From contig NZ_JADEXS020000001.1 of the NCBI RefSeq assembly GCF_015207005.2, positions 8,021,001 through 8,085,000 on the forward strand: DNA of 64,000 nt. Reading direction: 5' to 3'. Source of the DNA: Desmonostoc muscorum LEGE 12446. Its GTDB lineage: Bacteria > Cyanobacteriota > Cyanobacteriia > Cyanobacteriales > Nostocaceae. The position numbers were made by a program, and so were the translations under genes. Shown piece by piece: positions 25,486-34,291 of the stretch (position 1 is its first letter; each line of letters opens with the position of its first letter). The notes beneath the pieces were generated by a model that had not been told where the DNA came from, ran no database searches, and saw only the letters and a program-made list of their open reading frames with translations.

Positions 25486-26652
25486 TTACCTTTTCTTTTG
25501 GGCTTGTATCTTATCAAACACACCCCCATCTGCGAAGAACTTTTTATCAATTTCTTCCCAACCACCAAAGTCCTGAACTGTACCTAAAGTTTTTACCTTA
25601 GGAAACTTATCTGTGACTTCTTTAGTTTGAGCTAAAGTCTCATCCACAGGTCTGAATCCTAATTTAACAAACTCTTGTTGTGCTTCTGGAGTATAGAGGT
25701 ATTTCACAAAACCTTCAGCAACTTCCCGTGTACCATGCTTATCGACGTTTTTATCTACTACAGCGATGGGATTGTCGATGGATATATTTACTTCGGGAAC
25801 CACATAATCAACTTTCTCACCTTTTTGTTTTGCCAGAATAACTTCGTTTTCGTAGTTAATCAAGGCATCTCCTTGACCCTGCTTGGCAAATGTGTCTGTA
25901 GCTTCCCGTGCATCTTTAGTCAGAATTGGCACGTTATTGTAAACTTTGGTGACAAATTCAGTTGCTTTAGCGTCATCTCCACCGGTTTTAATCACGGAGT
26001 TCCACAGTGCGAGGAAATTCCACTTAGCAATGCCTGAGGTTTTGGGATCAGCGGTAATCAGTTTTGTATCTGCTTTGGCCAAATCTTCCCAAGTTTTGAT
26101 GCCTTTAGGGTTGCCAGGGCGAGTGATTAGCGCTGCCACAGATTTGGAGACAATTGCATTGTTGGGAACTTCTTTTTCCCATCCTGGCTGAATTAATCCA
26201 GCCTTCTCAATCTTTGTAGTGTCTCCTGCAAGTGCTAAGTGGACAACATCTGCTTCCAAACCATCAATGACGGCGCGAGTTTGAGAACCAGAACCGCCAT
26301 AACTTTGCTTGAAGGTGACAGTTTGGTTATGATCTTTCTTCCACTGTTCTACAAATTTAGGAATGATGGCTTCGTGAGCGGCTTTGGTAACCGCAAAGGA
26401 AACGAGGGTTAATTCAACATTACCTTTACTTGCAGCCACAGGACTAGCACTAGGGTTTTCTGTGGAAGAATTGCTCCCATTCCCACCGGAGCAGGCGGCA
26501 AGCGCCACACTCATTAAAGCCCCTACCAAAAATAGCGATACAAAACCTTTGAGCGAATTCAGTCTGAACCGATTGATTCTATGTTCAGCGTAGGCGTAGC
26601 CTGCCGGAGCCATCGCTTGTAATATTTTCAGTGGGCGCTGCCACAAACTCAT
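25486..26652 (-). CDS. sbpA: Sulfate-binding lipoprotein SbpA
   Basis: A 388-residue periplasmic sulfate-binding protein. The lipobox VALAAC places the mature Cys near residue 54; the mature part has TLVSFAVTKAAHEAIIP, KQSYGGSGSQTRAVIDGLEA, and DPKTSGIAKWNFLALW, all typical of Sbp/CysP. The start is well supported: GGAGG on the coding strand (26661-26665) lies 8 bases before the ATG. The signal region is unusually long: about 33 residues precede the hydrophobic core, and residues about 12-23 (AMAPAGYAYAEH) are encoded by a dispersed GC-rich repeat inserted in frame. The upstream region carries an inverted repeat. Confidence 0.93.
   Translation of the reverse strand: MSLWQRPLKILQAMAPAGYAYAEHRINRFRLNSLKGFVSLFLVGALMSVALAACSGGNGSNSSTENPSASPVAASKGNVELTLVSFAVTKAAHEAIIPKFVEQWKKDHNQTVTFKQSYGGSGSQTRAVIDGLEADVVHLALAGDTTKIEKAGLIQPGWEKEVPNNAIVSKSVAALITRPGNPKGIKTWEDLAKADTKLITADPKTSGIAKWNFLALWNSVIKTGGDDAKATEFVTKVYNNVPILTKDAREATDTFAKQGQGDALINYENEVILAKQKGEKVDYVVPEVNISIDNPIAVVDKNVDKHGTREVAEGFVKYLYTPEAQQEFVKLGFRPVDETLAQTKEVTDKFPKVKTLGTVQDFGGWEEIDKKFFADGGVFDKIQAQKKR
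26588..26616. repeat. Dispersed palindromic repeat inserted in sbpA
   Basis: On the coding strand it starts GCGATGGCTCCGG and ends GGCTACGCCTACGC, 29 bases, related at 24 positions to the segment at 6971-6999. It lies in frame in the SbpA signal region. Confidence 0.7.
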
Positions 26653-26699
26653 CCTAATTTCCTCCGCTAAATCTACAGTTACTAGATGGGAATACAGTC

Positions 26700-26715
26700 A
26701 TATACTGTAGTATAT
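26700..26715. promoter_or_regulatory. Inverted repeat upstream of sbpA
   Basis: ATATACT, GT, AGTATAT is a perfect 7-bp inverted repeat 48 bases before the start codon. On the coding strand it reads ATATACTACAGTATAT, sharing ATATACTAC-GT with the motif near rrf2 and the Crp gene. Candidate sulfur-responsive operator. Confidence 0.5.
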
Positions 26716-26956
26716 TACTAGATTTTTGTGGCAATTTATTACAAATACACAAAAACCTCATATTCCCGATAGAAATTATGGTGATTCTATCAGTTCTATG
26801 AGCAATTACAAATACTTTGAGTTTCAAATATCAAATTGTCATTACAATCAGTTAGCAAGTATACCAAGCAACTTGCTAGCAAATAAATAAATTAATTTAT
26901 TCTAAAGATTATAGTGAAATTACTGAAAATGGATAAAAAAGGAAATAATCAACATT

Positions 26957-27670
26957 ATGTCACTTAGTCGTAGCGACCTCGAAGCCGGAAACGAACAGAC
27001 AAGACTATTAGAACCATCACACTCTGGAATCAAGCTAACTACCCTGAGTGAAGATGAGTTACAGCGATCGCTTGATGAGATACTACAACAGCAACCACCA
27101 AATTCTGATATCTGGATATTTGCCTACGGTTCGCTGATTTGGAATCCTTTAATCACATACGTTGAGCGCCGTGCTGGGATCATTTATGGTTGGCATCGGC
27201 GCTTTTGTACATGGATGATTCTTGGCCAGGGGACTCCAGAGAATCCCGGATTACTCTTAGGACTCGATCGCGGTGGTAGTTGTCGTGGTGTTATTTATCG
27301 AATTGCTGCTGCCGATGTTCCAAAAGAATTACTGCTGATTTGGCGACGGGAGATGTTGGCTGGTGTTTACAATGCTCGTTGGGTAAGGGTTTTTGATGGT
27401 ACACAGGAATTCAAAGCGATCGCCTTTGTTGCCAATCGTCAACATCCCAGGTACGCCGATCGCATACCATCAACAACTACTATTAATAGTATTGCCACCG
27501 CATCTGGAAAATTGGGTTCCTGCGCCGATTATCTGATGAGAACTGTCGATGGATTGACCGCAGAAGGGATTAAAGATAAAAAATTGTTCTTATTACACAA
27601 ACAAGTGCTGGCAAAACAACAAGCGCTTTTAGCTAGTAGCGGCTCAACTCAAATTAAGACTTCAGAATGA
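26957..27670 (+). CDS. chaC: ChaC-type gamma-glutamylcyclotransferase
   Basis: A 237-residue enzyme that splits the gamma-glutamyl group from glutathione, releasing 5-oxoproline and Cys-Gly. The glycine loop YGSLIWNP follows IWIFA near residues 51-62, then GWHRRFCTWM, GLLLGLDRGGSCRGV and the acid segment WRREMLAGVYNARW. An N-terminal extension of about 45 residues precedes the fold. It is divergent from sbpA across a 304-base spacer. Placement beside sulfate uptake and cysteine genes suggests it recycles glutathione cysteine when sulfur is scarce. Confidence 0.87.
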   Translation: MSLSRSDLEAGNEQTRLLEPSHSGIKLTTLSEDELQRSLDEILQQQPPNSDIWIFAYGSLIWNPLITYVERRAGIIYGWHRRFCTWMILGQGTPENPGLLLGLDRGGSCRGVIYRIAAADVPKELLLIWRREMLAGVYNARWVRVFDGTQEFKAIAFVANRQHPRYADRIPSTTTINSIATASGKLGSCADYLMRTVDGLTAEGIKDKKLFLLHKQVLAKQQALLASSGSTQIKTSE

Positions 27671-27756
27671 TTGGCGATCGCCTCGGCATTAATAGACATG
27701 GAAAAAATCCACTGCGGATAATCTATAATTTAGCGATATCTAGCGATCGCCTTTTG

Positions 27757-28521
27757 TTAACGTAGTGCAGAAAAATCAAGTAAGGTCTTGAGTCCAAGGG
27801 CAATTACTGTGGTGATAAATATACGTCGCAACCAGATGTTGTTGAGTTTAAGGGCAACCTGCGATCCAAATATTCCGCCAATAAACATAGTAATACTGAG
27901 AATAATACCAAGCTTGTAATCGACTATTCCCTGTGTTAAGAAAATAATGGTGGCAATCAGTGAAGAAAAAATGTTAATCAACTTTGTATTTGCTACCGCC
28001 TGAACAAATGTCATCCGAAATAAGCTGACATAAGCTGCTGTCAGCATTGTCACATAGCCACCACTAAAGAAACCACCATAAACACCAAGCACAAAGGTTG
28101 CCACATATCCACCAATTTCTACTATTGGTGATGGATTAGTTGTTGTTGGAATGATTCCAGCCTGACCATTGGCAATTGAAAATATAGCAACTACAATCAT
28201 CAAAATCGAGATAATTGCAGGCATCGATTTTGCAGGTATAACTAAAACGAGTAACGCACCAATAATTGAACCTAAAATGGTTAGTAAAATGATTATTGGT
28301 AAGCGATTATAGTCAATTAATTTTTTACCAATAAAAGGCAATGTACCACCAACACTCATAAAGGTTAATGCCAGCATATTGGTAGCAAGAGCAGTACGCG
28401 GTTCAATACCAAATTGCAACATTACAGGGACGGTAATTAAAGAAGTACTTCCTGTAATGACGCTTATGACACTTGTTATAAAGAAAATTGCTATGAGCGA
28501 TAGTAATTCAGTATCAGCCAT
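27757..28521 (-). CDS. TSUP (TauE/SafE) family membrane transporter
   Basis: A 254-residue membrane protein of the TSUP family, different from the one at 11600-12397. The N-terminal repeat has SVITGSTSLITVPVMLQFGI and the second repeat VLGVYGGFFSGGYVTMLTAAY; both follow the family pattern, and the end reads WLRRIFITTVIALGLKTLLD. About eight helices. It converges on chaC across 86 bases. Next to sulfate permease, cysteine and glutathione genes, a sulfite or other sulfur-anion role is reasonable; no direct proof. Confidence 0.82.
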   Translation of the reverse strand: MADTELLSLIAIFFITSVISVITGSTSLITVPVMLQFGIEPRTALATNMLALTFMSVGGTLPFIGKKLIDYNRLPIIILLTILGSIIGALLVLVIPAKSMPAIISILMIVVAIFSIANGQAGIIPTTTNPSPIVEIGGYVATFVLGVYGGFFSGGYVTMLTAAYVSLFRMTFVQAVANTKLINIFSSLIATIIFLTQGIVDYKLGIILSITMFIGGIFGSQVALKLNNIWLRRIFITTVIALGLKTLLDFSALR

Positions 28522-29244
28522 AAAAATAATTTTTTTGTTAGAGGATGTTTTAAAAGTGGTTGGCTGTGATTTTAATAGAATGATTACCCCCCTTAATCCC
28601 CCCTTATAAAGGGGGGAGACCGGAAGTTAATCTAATCTAGTTCCCTCCCCTTTATAAGGGGAGGGTTAGGGTGGGGTAAAAAAGATTTGATACATCAATC
28701 ATGACTTTTAAATTACCCTCTGAGCAATACATTTTTTAATAATGTTTATAATAGCCAATATATATTTGGAACTATTAGATTTATCACATTAATTTTTACT
28801 ATATTAATACAGTTATAATTGGATGTAAATCTAATTTTTATACCAATTAAAATGGTATATTATTAAAAATAAATTGGTAACAACTAAGTTGGGTATATTA
28901 ATTTTCAAAAGTTGGTAAATTCTAACGATTTTTCAGTAGATGAATTGCAGCAAAATACGATAGTGCGTAAAATTGTTGTTATGTAATTTTTAAATATTTC
29001 TGCAACGAATTGACTGTAGGGACGTACAGATGTACACCCCTAGCTATGTAGGTGCTATCTAGGAAATGTAGTAATTATAAATATTAGTAAATAATAAGAT
29101 TCCCGACTTTTGAAATAAATCGGGAATCCTTAGGCTTGCGATTTGAACAAAATCAAATTGTGGTTGCTAGATCGGATATTTTCAAGAAAACTACCAAAGC
29201 ATTTGTTGAGTAATATTATCAGTTTACCCAACCTACACCCACTG
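28522..29244. other. Gene-free region with inverted-repeat element and terminator-like hairpin
   Basis: No gene supported. At 28585-28681 two inverted units carry CCCCCCTTATAAAGGGGGG and CCCCTTTATAAGGGGAGGG, ending in GGTGGGGTAAAA; a similar element is at 37876-37960. At 29009-29040 lies a weak palindrome copy. At 29098-29128 GATTCCCGA and TCGGGAATC form a 9-bp stem, followed on the minus strand by a T/A-rich run, a possible terminator of the amidotransferase gene. The middle is AT-rich. Confidence 0.6.
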
Positions 29245-30024
29245 TTAACAGAGGGTATATTTCAGGGGTAACCCGTCCTGAAATACTAGCAATTCTCCGG
29301 GTTGGATTTGTGTCCAAACTTCGTTGTCAGTCAGGGGAGTGGTAGCGATGACAGCGACGCGATCGCGTTCGGTAGTCACTTCCCGAAAATCCACGGTCAT
29401 ATCTTGATCAATCAAATGGGCAGCAGCAAAGGGCGCTTGGCGTACAATATAGCTGAGTTTGGTTGAGCAATAAGCAAAAAAGTGTTCTCCATCTGATAGC
29501 AAGTAGTTAAATATACCTAGTTTGGCAATTACACTAGTAATTTCTTGCAGCACACAATAGAGTTCTTTAATGGAAGGCTCACCTTCAGGAAAGCGTTCTC
29601 GTAATGTTTCTAGCATCATGCAGAATGCTTTTTCGCTATCCGTATCACCTACAGCTTGATAAAAGCCCATATTTTCTGGATGAAAATCTGGTAAATTACC
29701 GTTGTGGGCAAATACCCAATACTTACCCCACAATTCCCTGCGGAAAGGATGGCAGTTGTGTAGAGCAACTTCACCCTGAGTGGCTTTGCGGATATGGGCT
29801 ATGACATGGGTTGAGTGGATGGGATAACTCCGCACAAACTCCGCTACCGGAGAAGCGACAGAAGGTTGGTCATCTAAAAACATCCGACATCCCTTTCCTT
29901 CAAAGAAAGCAATGCCCCAACCATCGCTATGATGATCCGTTTTTCCTCCGCGTGCAGAAAAACCTTCAAAAGAAAAGCAAATATCCGTTGGGACATTGCA
30001 ATTCATTCCAAGCAATTGGCACAT
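29245..30024 (-). CDS. Class II glutamine amidotransferase (YafJ-like)
   Basis: A 259-residue N-terminal nucleophile amidotransferase. The start is fixed at ATG 30024 because the next codon is Cys2 (MCQLLGMNCNVP), the nucleophile after Met removal; the frame extends upstream to 30111 but that would bury the catalytic Cys. Other family marks: RGGKTDHHSDGWGIAFFE, HIRKATQGEVALHNCHPF, VFAHNGNLPDF and GDTDSEKAF. It would release ammonia from glutamine for an unknown acceptor; YafJ-type proteins lack a fused synthase and no partner gene is adjacent. A 9-bp-stem hairpin lies about 115 bases downstream. Confidence 0.85.
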   Translation of the reverse strand: MCQLLGMNCNVPTDICFSFEGFSARGGKTDHHSDGWGIAFFEGKGCRMFLDDQPSVASPVAEFVRSYPIHSTHVIAHIRKATQGEVALHNCHPFRRELWGKYWVFAHNGNLPDFHPENMGFYQAVGDTDSEKAFCMMLETLRERFPEGEPSIKELYCVLQEITSVIAKLGIFNYLLSDGEHFFAYCSTKLSYIVRQAPFAAAHLIDQDMTVDFREVTTERDRVAVIATTPLTDNEVWTQIQPGELLVFQDGLPLKYTLC

Positions 30025-30144
30025 AGATGTTGCAGCTTTCAATTTTCGACTCAGGCCTTGCTGTTCAAGATACTCCAGAATGTTGCCTTGATTCTGGAGC
30101 GATCGCTTCAATCTTGAAACTTAATATATCAATTTTAAATAAAA

Positions 30145-30167
30145 TAGCCTCCCAAAATGAGAGGCTA
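30145..30167 (-). terminator. Rho-independent terminator after the PEP-CTERM gene
   Basis: On the minus strand TAGCCTC, a 9-base loop and GAGGCTA form a 7-bp stem followed by TTTTATTTAAAA. It lies 26 bases beyond the stop codon at 30193. Confidence 0.75.
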
Positions 30168-30192
30168 GAGCAAAAATCAACAGATAGCTAGT

Positions 30193-30834
30193 CTAAGATT
30201 TCGTTGTAACTTGCTGACGTTTTCCTTTGCGGAGAGAGTTAGCACTAAAAGCAGCAAATGTCAATAATGTCCCTAACATAACGCTGGGTTCAGGAACAGA
30301 TTTGGTAAATGTAAAATTATCAATAGTGTAAGTATTTCCACTATCCTCAAATGTGACATAGGAGATATCTGGATAAGTAATGCTGAGAAATATATTAGGT
30401 AATAATCCTGTACCAGCACCATCAAAGTTAGCTCCGCCCGTTGATGCTGTACCCAAAATAGAGTTACTAGCATTATAAGCAGTCAAAGTAACATTTGTAT
30501 TTCCAGTCACAAAACCACCCACAGATGACCAAAAAGAATCGACAGCATCAATGCGGATTGTTCCACTACCCAAAGAAGGATTGTCATAAATTATATTATT
30601 ACCAGATACAGGTGGAAAATCAGGATTTAAGGTTGATCCTAATTGGAGAATCGATGCTGTTCCATTGAAGTCTGCACCCAGGCTCAGGAATTGGTCATCA
30701 ACAATTTCAAAATCGGACAAACTATCAAAGTCAATCACTGCCGCTAAGGCCGCAGGGGCGCTAGCTAAAGCTGTACCTATTGTCATCAATGATAATCCAG
30801 CAAGAGTTATTGAGAGGTTTTTTATGTTAACCAT
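30193..30834 (-). CDS. Exported PEP-CTERM domain protein
   Basis: A 213-residue secreted protein. It has an N-terminal signal peptide (LSITLAGLSLMTIGTALASA, likely cut after ALAA near residue 32), a beta-rich middle part with many Asn, Gly, Ser and Thr, and a C-terminal PEP-CTERM sorting signal: VPEPS near residues 182-186, a hydrophobic helix and the basic end RKGKRQQ. PEP-CTERM proteins are processed by an exosortase and often linked to extracellular polysaccharide; no exosortase gene is in the window. It is a single gene with its own terminator. Function of the middle part is not known. Confidence 0.85.
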   Translation of the reverse strand: MVNIKNLSITLAGLSLMTIGTALASAPAALAAVIDFDSLSDFEIVDDQFLSLGADFNGTASILQLGSTLNPDFPPVSGNNIIYDNPSLGSGTIRIDAVDSFWSSVGGFVTGNTNVTLTAYNASNSILGTASTGGANFDGAGTGLLPNIFLSITYPDISYVTFEDSGNTYTIDNFTFTKSVPEPSVMLGTLLTFAAFSANSLRKGKRQQVTTKS

Positions 30835-31366
30835 GAAGTTAATTCTCCAAAAAATAAGGCATTATTGATTAGCACACTATTTAAATAAGTATGCAAATCT
30901 GATTAGTATGTAACAAGCTAAAGCTGATGTACATTCTGTTAAAAACACACAATTATGCAACAGTTTCAGCTAACCGATTATGCTAGTCAAATGTGCAACA
31001 GCTTAGGGTAGGGCATCCCAATACAATATGTACTTACTCAGCCTTACATAGGGTTTGCATACTTGTGTGGTTTTTGAAATGACTAAAGCTTGGTTTTGCT
31101 TTTTTTCAAGCTTTGAGTAAGCAATTAACTGTATTTTTGCACTACATGTGGATGCTAATACCGAATCTATATTTTCTACCGAAGAATATTGTATTTTTAC
31201 GTAAAAAATATATTTTAAACTTAACTAAAAATAGACTAAAAGCTAGGTAGGATAAAATTACAAGTGGAATTAACACTACAAGTAGTGTAAAATTTTTGTA
31301 AAGTTATACGTAAGTAAGGCTTGAACTCTACGGGAAAGATTGATCCCTACACCAGTAAAGTTTGTC
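30835..31366. other. AT-rich intergenic region, nothing recognised
   Basis: More than 500 bases with no supported gene, repeat array or hairpin of note. It probably holds the PEP-CTERM promoter near 30840-30950. The plus-strand frame at 31321-31506 overlaps the ABM gene in antisense and was not accepted. Confidence 0.5.
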
Positions 31367-31666
31367 TTATGCCAAAAGATGATAATGGCGGATATCTGGT
31401 GCAGCAGCCACCAAACCTTCCAATTTGGCTGCTGCCGCTTGGAAATGGGGTGAGTCCATATGAGTATTCAGGGCTTCATGAGAAGTCCACTCTTCCACAA
31501 AAGTAAAGTCTGTTGGGTCATACTGATTTTGCAAAAGTTCATACTTGATTGCATCTGGTTCCTGTCTGGTTGGTTCAATGAGTTCCAACAACACAGCTTT
31601 AAGTTCTTCTACTTTGTTAGGCAAAGCAATAACATGGGCAATAACGCGAATAGTTTGGTTAGTCAT
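31367..31666 (-). CDS. ABM-family quinol monooxygenase-like protein (YgiN-like)
   Basis: A 99-residue protein of the antibiotic biosynthesis monooxygenase fold, in the branch of putative quinol monooxygenases. Landmarks: IRVIAHVIALPNKVEELKAV, LIEPTRQEPDAIKYELLQ, DFTFVEEWTSHEALNTHM and a final HYHLLA strand. Such proteins act as cofactor-free monooxygenases on aromatic compounds or as small-molecule binding proteins. Upstream is a GATTTTA period-7 repeat. It lies beyond the methionine salvage genes in the same direction, 194 bases from mtnB, but is probably a separate unit. Confidence 0.8.
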   Translation of the reverse strand: MTNQTIRVIAHVIALPNKVEELKAVLLELIEPTRQEPDAIKYELLQNQYDPTDFTFVEEWTSHEALNTHMDSPHFQAAAAKLEGLVAAAPDIRHYHLLA

Positions 31667-31860
31667 ACAATTTTGGATTTTAGATTTTAGATTTTAGATT
31701 TACCCCATGCCTGAAGTCAGGGACTTGTAATTTAATTTACGATGTTTGGATTTTAGATTTATTCTCGCGTTTAAATTCGCTTGCTCTGAGACCTTTTTAA
31801 ATTTTGAATTTTGAATCTTCAATTCCATTATCCAAACAAAATTTAAAATCTAAAATTCGG

Positions 31861-32532
31861 TCATTTGTCATTTGTCATTCCCCGCATCCCCGCGTCTCCC
31901 CAGTCCCCAGTCCCCAGTCCCCAACCAGCTACCATGTACCGAAAAATGTATTCTACCAACTCAATGTAATTACGGGCAGACTCAGGGGAAGGTGCCCAAA
32001 CTGTAACACCGTGGTCACGGATGAGTAAGGCTGGTACTTGGGCTGGGGTAATTGCGAAGTGTTCTTTAATGTCAGCAGCAATTTGGGAAACTTGTAAATG
32101 GTTGGTGAAGATGGGAATCACACAATTGGGATTTTCTTGGTAAACTCCCAAACCTTTGAGCATTTCCAAAGGTGGTAAAGGTAAAGAGTTTCCTGTTACA
32201 AAGCGAGAAACCAAATTTGCCTCTACTGAGTGGACGTGGTAGCAAGCTTTTGCTTCGGGAAACAAGGTATAAAGTACCTGGTGAATGGCGGTTTCTGCGG
32301 AGGGTTTTAAATTATTTTTTAAATTATTTGGGCAATGTTCCTTACCATCTGGATAAATACGAACAAAATCACTCAGTAATAATTCTCCTTTAGACCGACC
32401 ACTGGCTGTAATCCAGAAGCTACCATCGGGTAAAAGCACTGAGAGATTGCCGGCAGTTCCCACCATCCAACCTTGTTGATAAAAGTGACGAGCTGTAGCA
32501 ATTAACTCAAGACGAGGGTCAAGATAATTCAT
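31861..32532 (-). CDS. mtnB: Methylthioribulose-1-phosphate dehydratase
   Basis: A 223-residue class II aldolase-fold enzyme that dehydrates methylthioribulose-1-phosphate in the methionine salvage pathway. Zinc ligands are in CYHVHSVEANLV, and the family signatures GTAGNLSVLLPDG, WITASGRSKGEL and LIRDHGVTVWAPS are present. The C-terminus is odd: after VAGWG the last 18 residues (LGTGDWGDAGMRGMTNDK) are encoded by GGGACTG-type repeat DNA and adjoining junk rather than conserved sequence. It is the last of three mtn genes, 68 bases after mtnX. Confidence 0.92.
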   Translation of the reverse strand: MNYLDPRLELIATARHFYQQGWMVGTAGNLSVLLPDGSFWITASGRSKGELLLSDFVRIYPDGKEHCPNNLKNNLKPSAETAIHQVLYTLFPEAKACYHVHSVEANLVSRFVTGNSLPLPPLEMLKGLGVYQENPNCVIPIFTNHLQVSQIAADIKEHFAITPAQVPALLIRDHGVTVWAPSPESARNYIELVEYIFRYMVAGWGLGTGDWGDAGMRGMTNDK

Positions 32533-32600
32533 AATTCATAATTCGTAATTCGTAATTACCCCACAAATAATGCTCGGCTAGGGTTTACTGTGGAATAAAA

Positions 32601-33269
32601 TCAGACTGACCTCCATGATTTTGCTAAATAATCGCGGATATCGGAGAAATCATTCCAGGGAATATACGGCTTCTGGTATCTATTAAGATACTCTGCTAGG
32701 CGATCGCGAGCAAATACCACAGATGCCTCAAGCCCCATATTTAAGTCGGTAATGGAGTCACCAATGGCTATTTTCTCATCAGCGGGATACTCTGCCATTA
32801 CCTGTACCTTCGCCACCAGTTCTGTTTCTCCCTCATAATCAGAGCGGACTTTTAACAGAGTATCACTGGTATCCACATCAACGGCGTGGATGGCATGAAT
32901 TCGCTGTTGCGTCCCACCCAAAACAATTTCTACCATCCCTCGCAGTCCCCCGGAAACCACCACTAGGGGTACTCCCTGAAAGTCCAGAAAGTCCAACAGT
33001 TCTATAAATCCTGGGCGCGTCGCCTGGGTTCGAGTAAATTCTAAAATTTCGGCATAGCTGGAAGATGGGATTGATTGCAGAATTTCTCGGACACCTTCTC
33101 GGAGTGTTAACCGTTGTGCGTACATTTCTGGTAGCAATTTTGCCGAAAGTTCTGGCGCAAACTTTTTCAGAATTGCCACAAAGGTTTCCTCAACTGTGAT
33201 GGTACCGTCAAAGTCGCAAAAAACAATCCGCTTCACTTTCTGTCCTGCCAGTTCTTCGTTTTTGGGCAT
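32601..33269 (-). CDS. mtnX: 2-hydroxy-3-keto-5-methylthiopentenyl-1-phosphate phosphatase
   Basis: A 222-residue HAD-superfamily phosphatase of the MtnX/SerB-like type. Motif I is DFDGT at residues 19-23, motif II is in VVVSGGLRG and motif III/IV in KIAIGDSITDLNMGLEA. It removes phosphate from 2-hydroxy-3-keto-5-methylthiopentenyl-1-phosphate to give the acireductone used by MtnD. It starts 3 bases after the mtnD stop, so the genes are cotranscribed. MtnX normally works with the enolase MtnW, which is not in the window. Confidence 0.9.
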   Translation of the reverse strand: MPKNEELAGQKVKRIVFCDFDGTITVEETFVAILKKFAPELSAKLLPEMYAQRLTLREGVREILQSIPSSSYAEILEFTRTQATRPGFIELLDFLDFQGVPLVVVSGGLRGMVEIVLGGTQQRIHAIHAVDVDTSDTLLKVRSDYEGETELVAKVQVMAEYPADEKIAIGDSITDLNMGLEASVVFARDRLAEYLNRYQKPYIPWNDFSDIRDYLAKSWRSV

Positions 33270-33272
33270 TTC

Positions 33273-33824
33273 TCAAGCTACTGCCCGATGAACCCGAATT
33301 TCTTTATTTGTATACAGAGGAACCCAACCTTCAGCGCTGATGAAATAGCGCACTGCTTTAATTCGCCGTGCTGGGGTGAGATGAAACCAGTGTTCGGTTC
33401 CGGCTGGTACGTTGATATACTCTTCTTTTTGGACTGTCAACTCTACCTGGCTACCATCGGGACGCACAAAGCCAAAAATGGCTTCTCCATCAATGACGTA
33501 GCGTACCTCATCATCGGCGTGGGTGTGGATTTGGTCAAACTTTACCATCAGTTCATCGAGGTTGGGAACTCCTGGATGGAGAACAATGAGATCCCGTGAC
33601 TGATAGCCTGCTGTTTGTTGCAGTTTGTTAAAATAAACATCCAGTGCTTTTAGTACTTGTTCTTTTTCATCGTCGTTGAGGCTATCTTCTGCCAGCAAAC
33701 GATGTAACTCTGGATTATCTCCTAGAGTCCAACGGTTGAGTTGGATGTTTAAGGCTGTGAGTTCTTGAGCAATATGATTTATATCCGTGAGGATTGTATC
33801 ATCTTCTAATTTGAGAATCGCCAT
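33273..33824 (-). CDS. mtnD: Acireductone dioxygenase
   Basis: A 183-residue cupin enzyme that oxidises the acireductone to the keto acid precursor of methionine (with Fe) or off-pathway products (with Ni). Metal ligands are visible: His100, His102 and Glu106 in HTHADDE, and His145 in GTEHWFH. It is the first gene of the mtnD-mtnX-mtnB run. The upstream region to 34291 contains period-7 repeats and no other gene. Length and motifs are normal. Confidence 0.94.
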   Translation of the reverse strand: MAILKLEDDTILTDINHIAQELTALNIQLNRWTLGDNPELHRLLAEDSLNDDEKEQVLKALDVYFNKLQQTAGYQSRDLIVLHPGVPNLDELMVKFDQIHTHADDEVRYVIDGEAIFGFVRPDGSQVELTVQKEEYINVPAGTEHWFHLTPARRIKAVRYFISAEGWVPLYTNKEIRVHRAVA

Positions 33825-34291
33825 AGCTCACCTGATATTTTTTTATTTCGCCCAGAGATGACTCTCAGGCAAGGCTTCCTGATATCGGACTTCTCTGTGG
33901 TTTGATTACTAAGGTATTGATTTTTATATTAAAAGCAACGCAGATTTCCAAGATTTCTCCTGAAATAGCGGATTAATTGAGCAATTTACAAACAGGTTAT
34001 CACAAGTTTACTTAGAGGCGATCGCTAGTTAAGAGATTAGGGGTTGGGTACTGGGTATTGGGGACTGGGTATTAGGTACTGAAAAAGTATTCCTAAATTA
34101 TTTATTCCCCATTCCCCAGTCCCCAGTCCCCAGTCCCTAGTCCCCAGTCCCCAGTCCCCAGTCCCCAGTCCCTAGTCCCCAGTCCCCAGTCCCCAGTCCC
34201 TACCCAACTACTATTTTTCTCAACTAAACCGAGTTGAAAGTACCTGTAATATGGGAAACTTGGCAATATTCCCTATCTATTCCGATTCCAG
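33825..34291. other. Intergenic region with complementary period-7 repeats
   Basis: No gene. It contains a G-rich run at 34034-34080 (GGGTATTGGGGACTG) and a complementary (CCCCAGT)n array at about 34106-34203 (about 13 units). The two arms could pair as a long hairpin. The start region of mtnD and the promoter of the glutathione peroxidase gene lie on either side. Confidence 0.75.

Noticed and set aside
27757..28521. TSUP protein considered as a specific sulfite exporter
   Set aside because: Family substrates vary and no residue fixes the substrate; only the family is stated.
31321..31506. Plus-strand ORF of 61 codons antisense to the ABM gene
   Set aside because: Mostly the complement of a well-supported gene.
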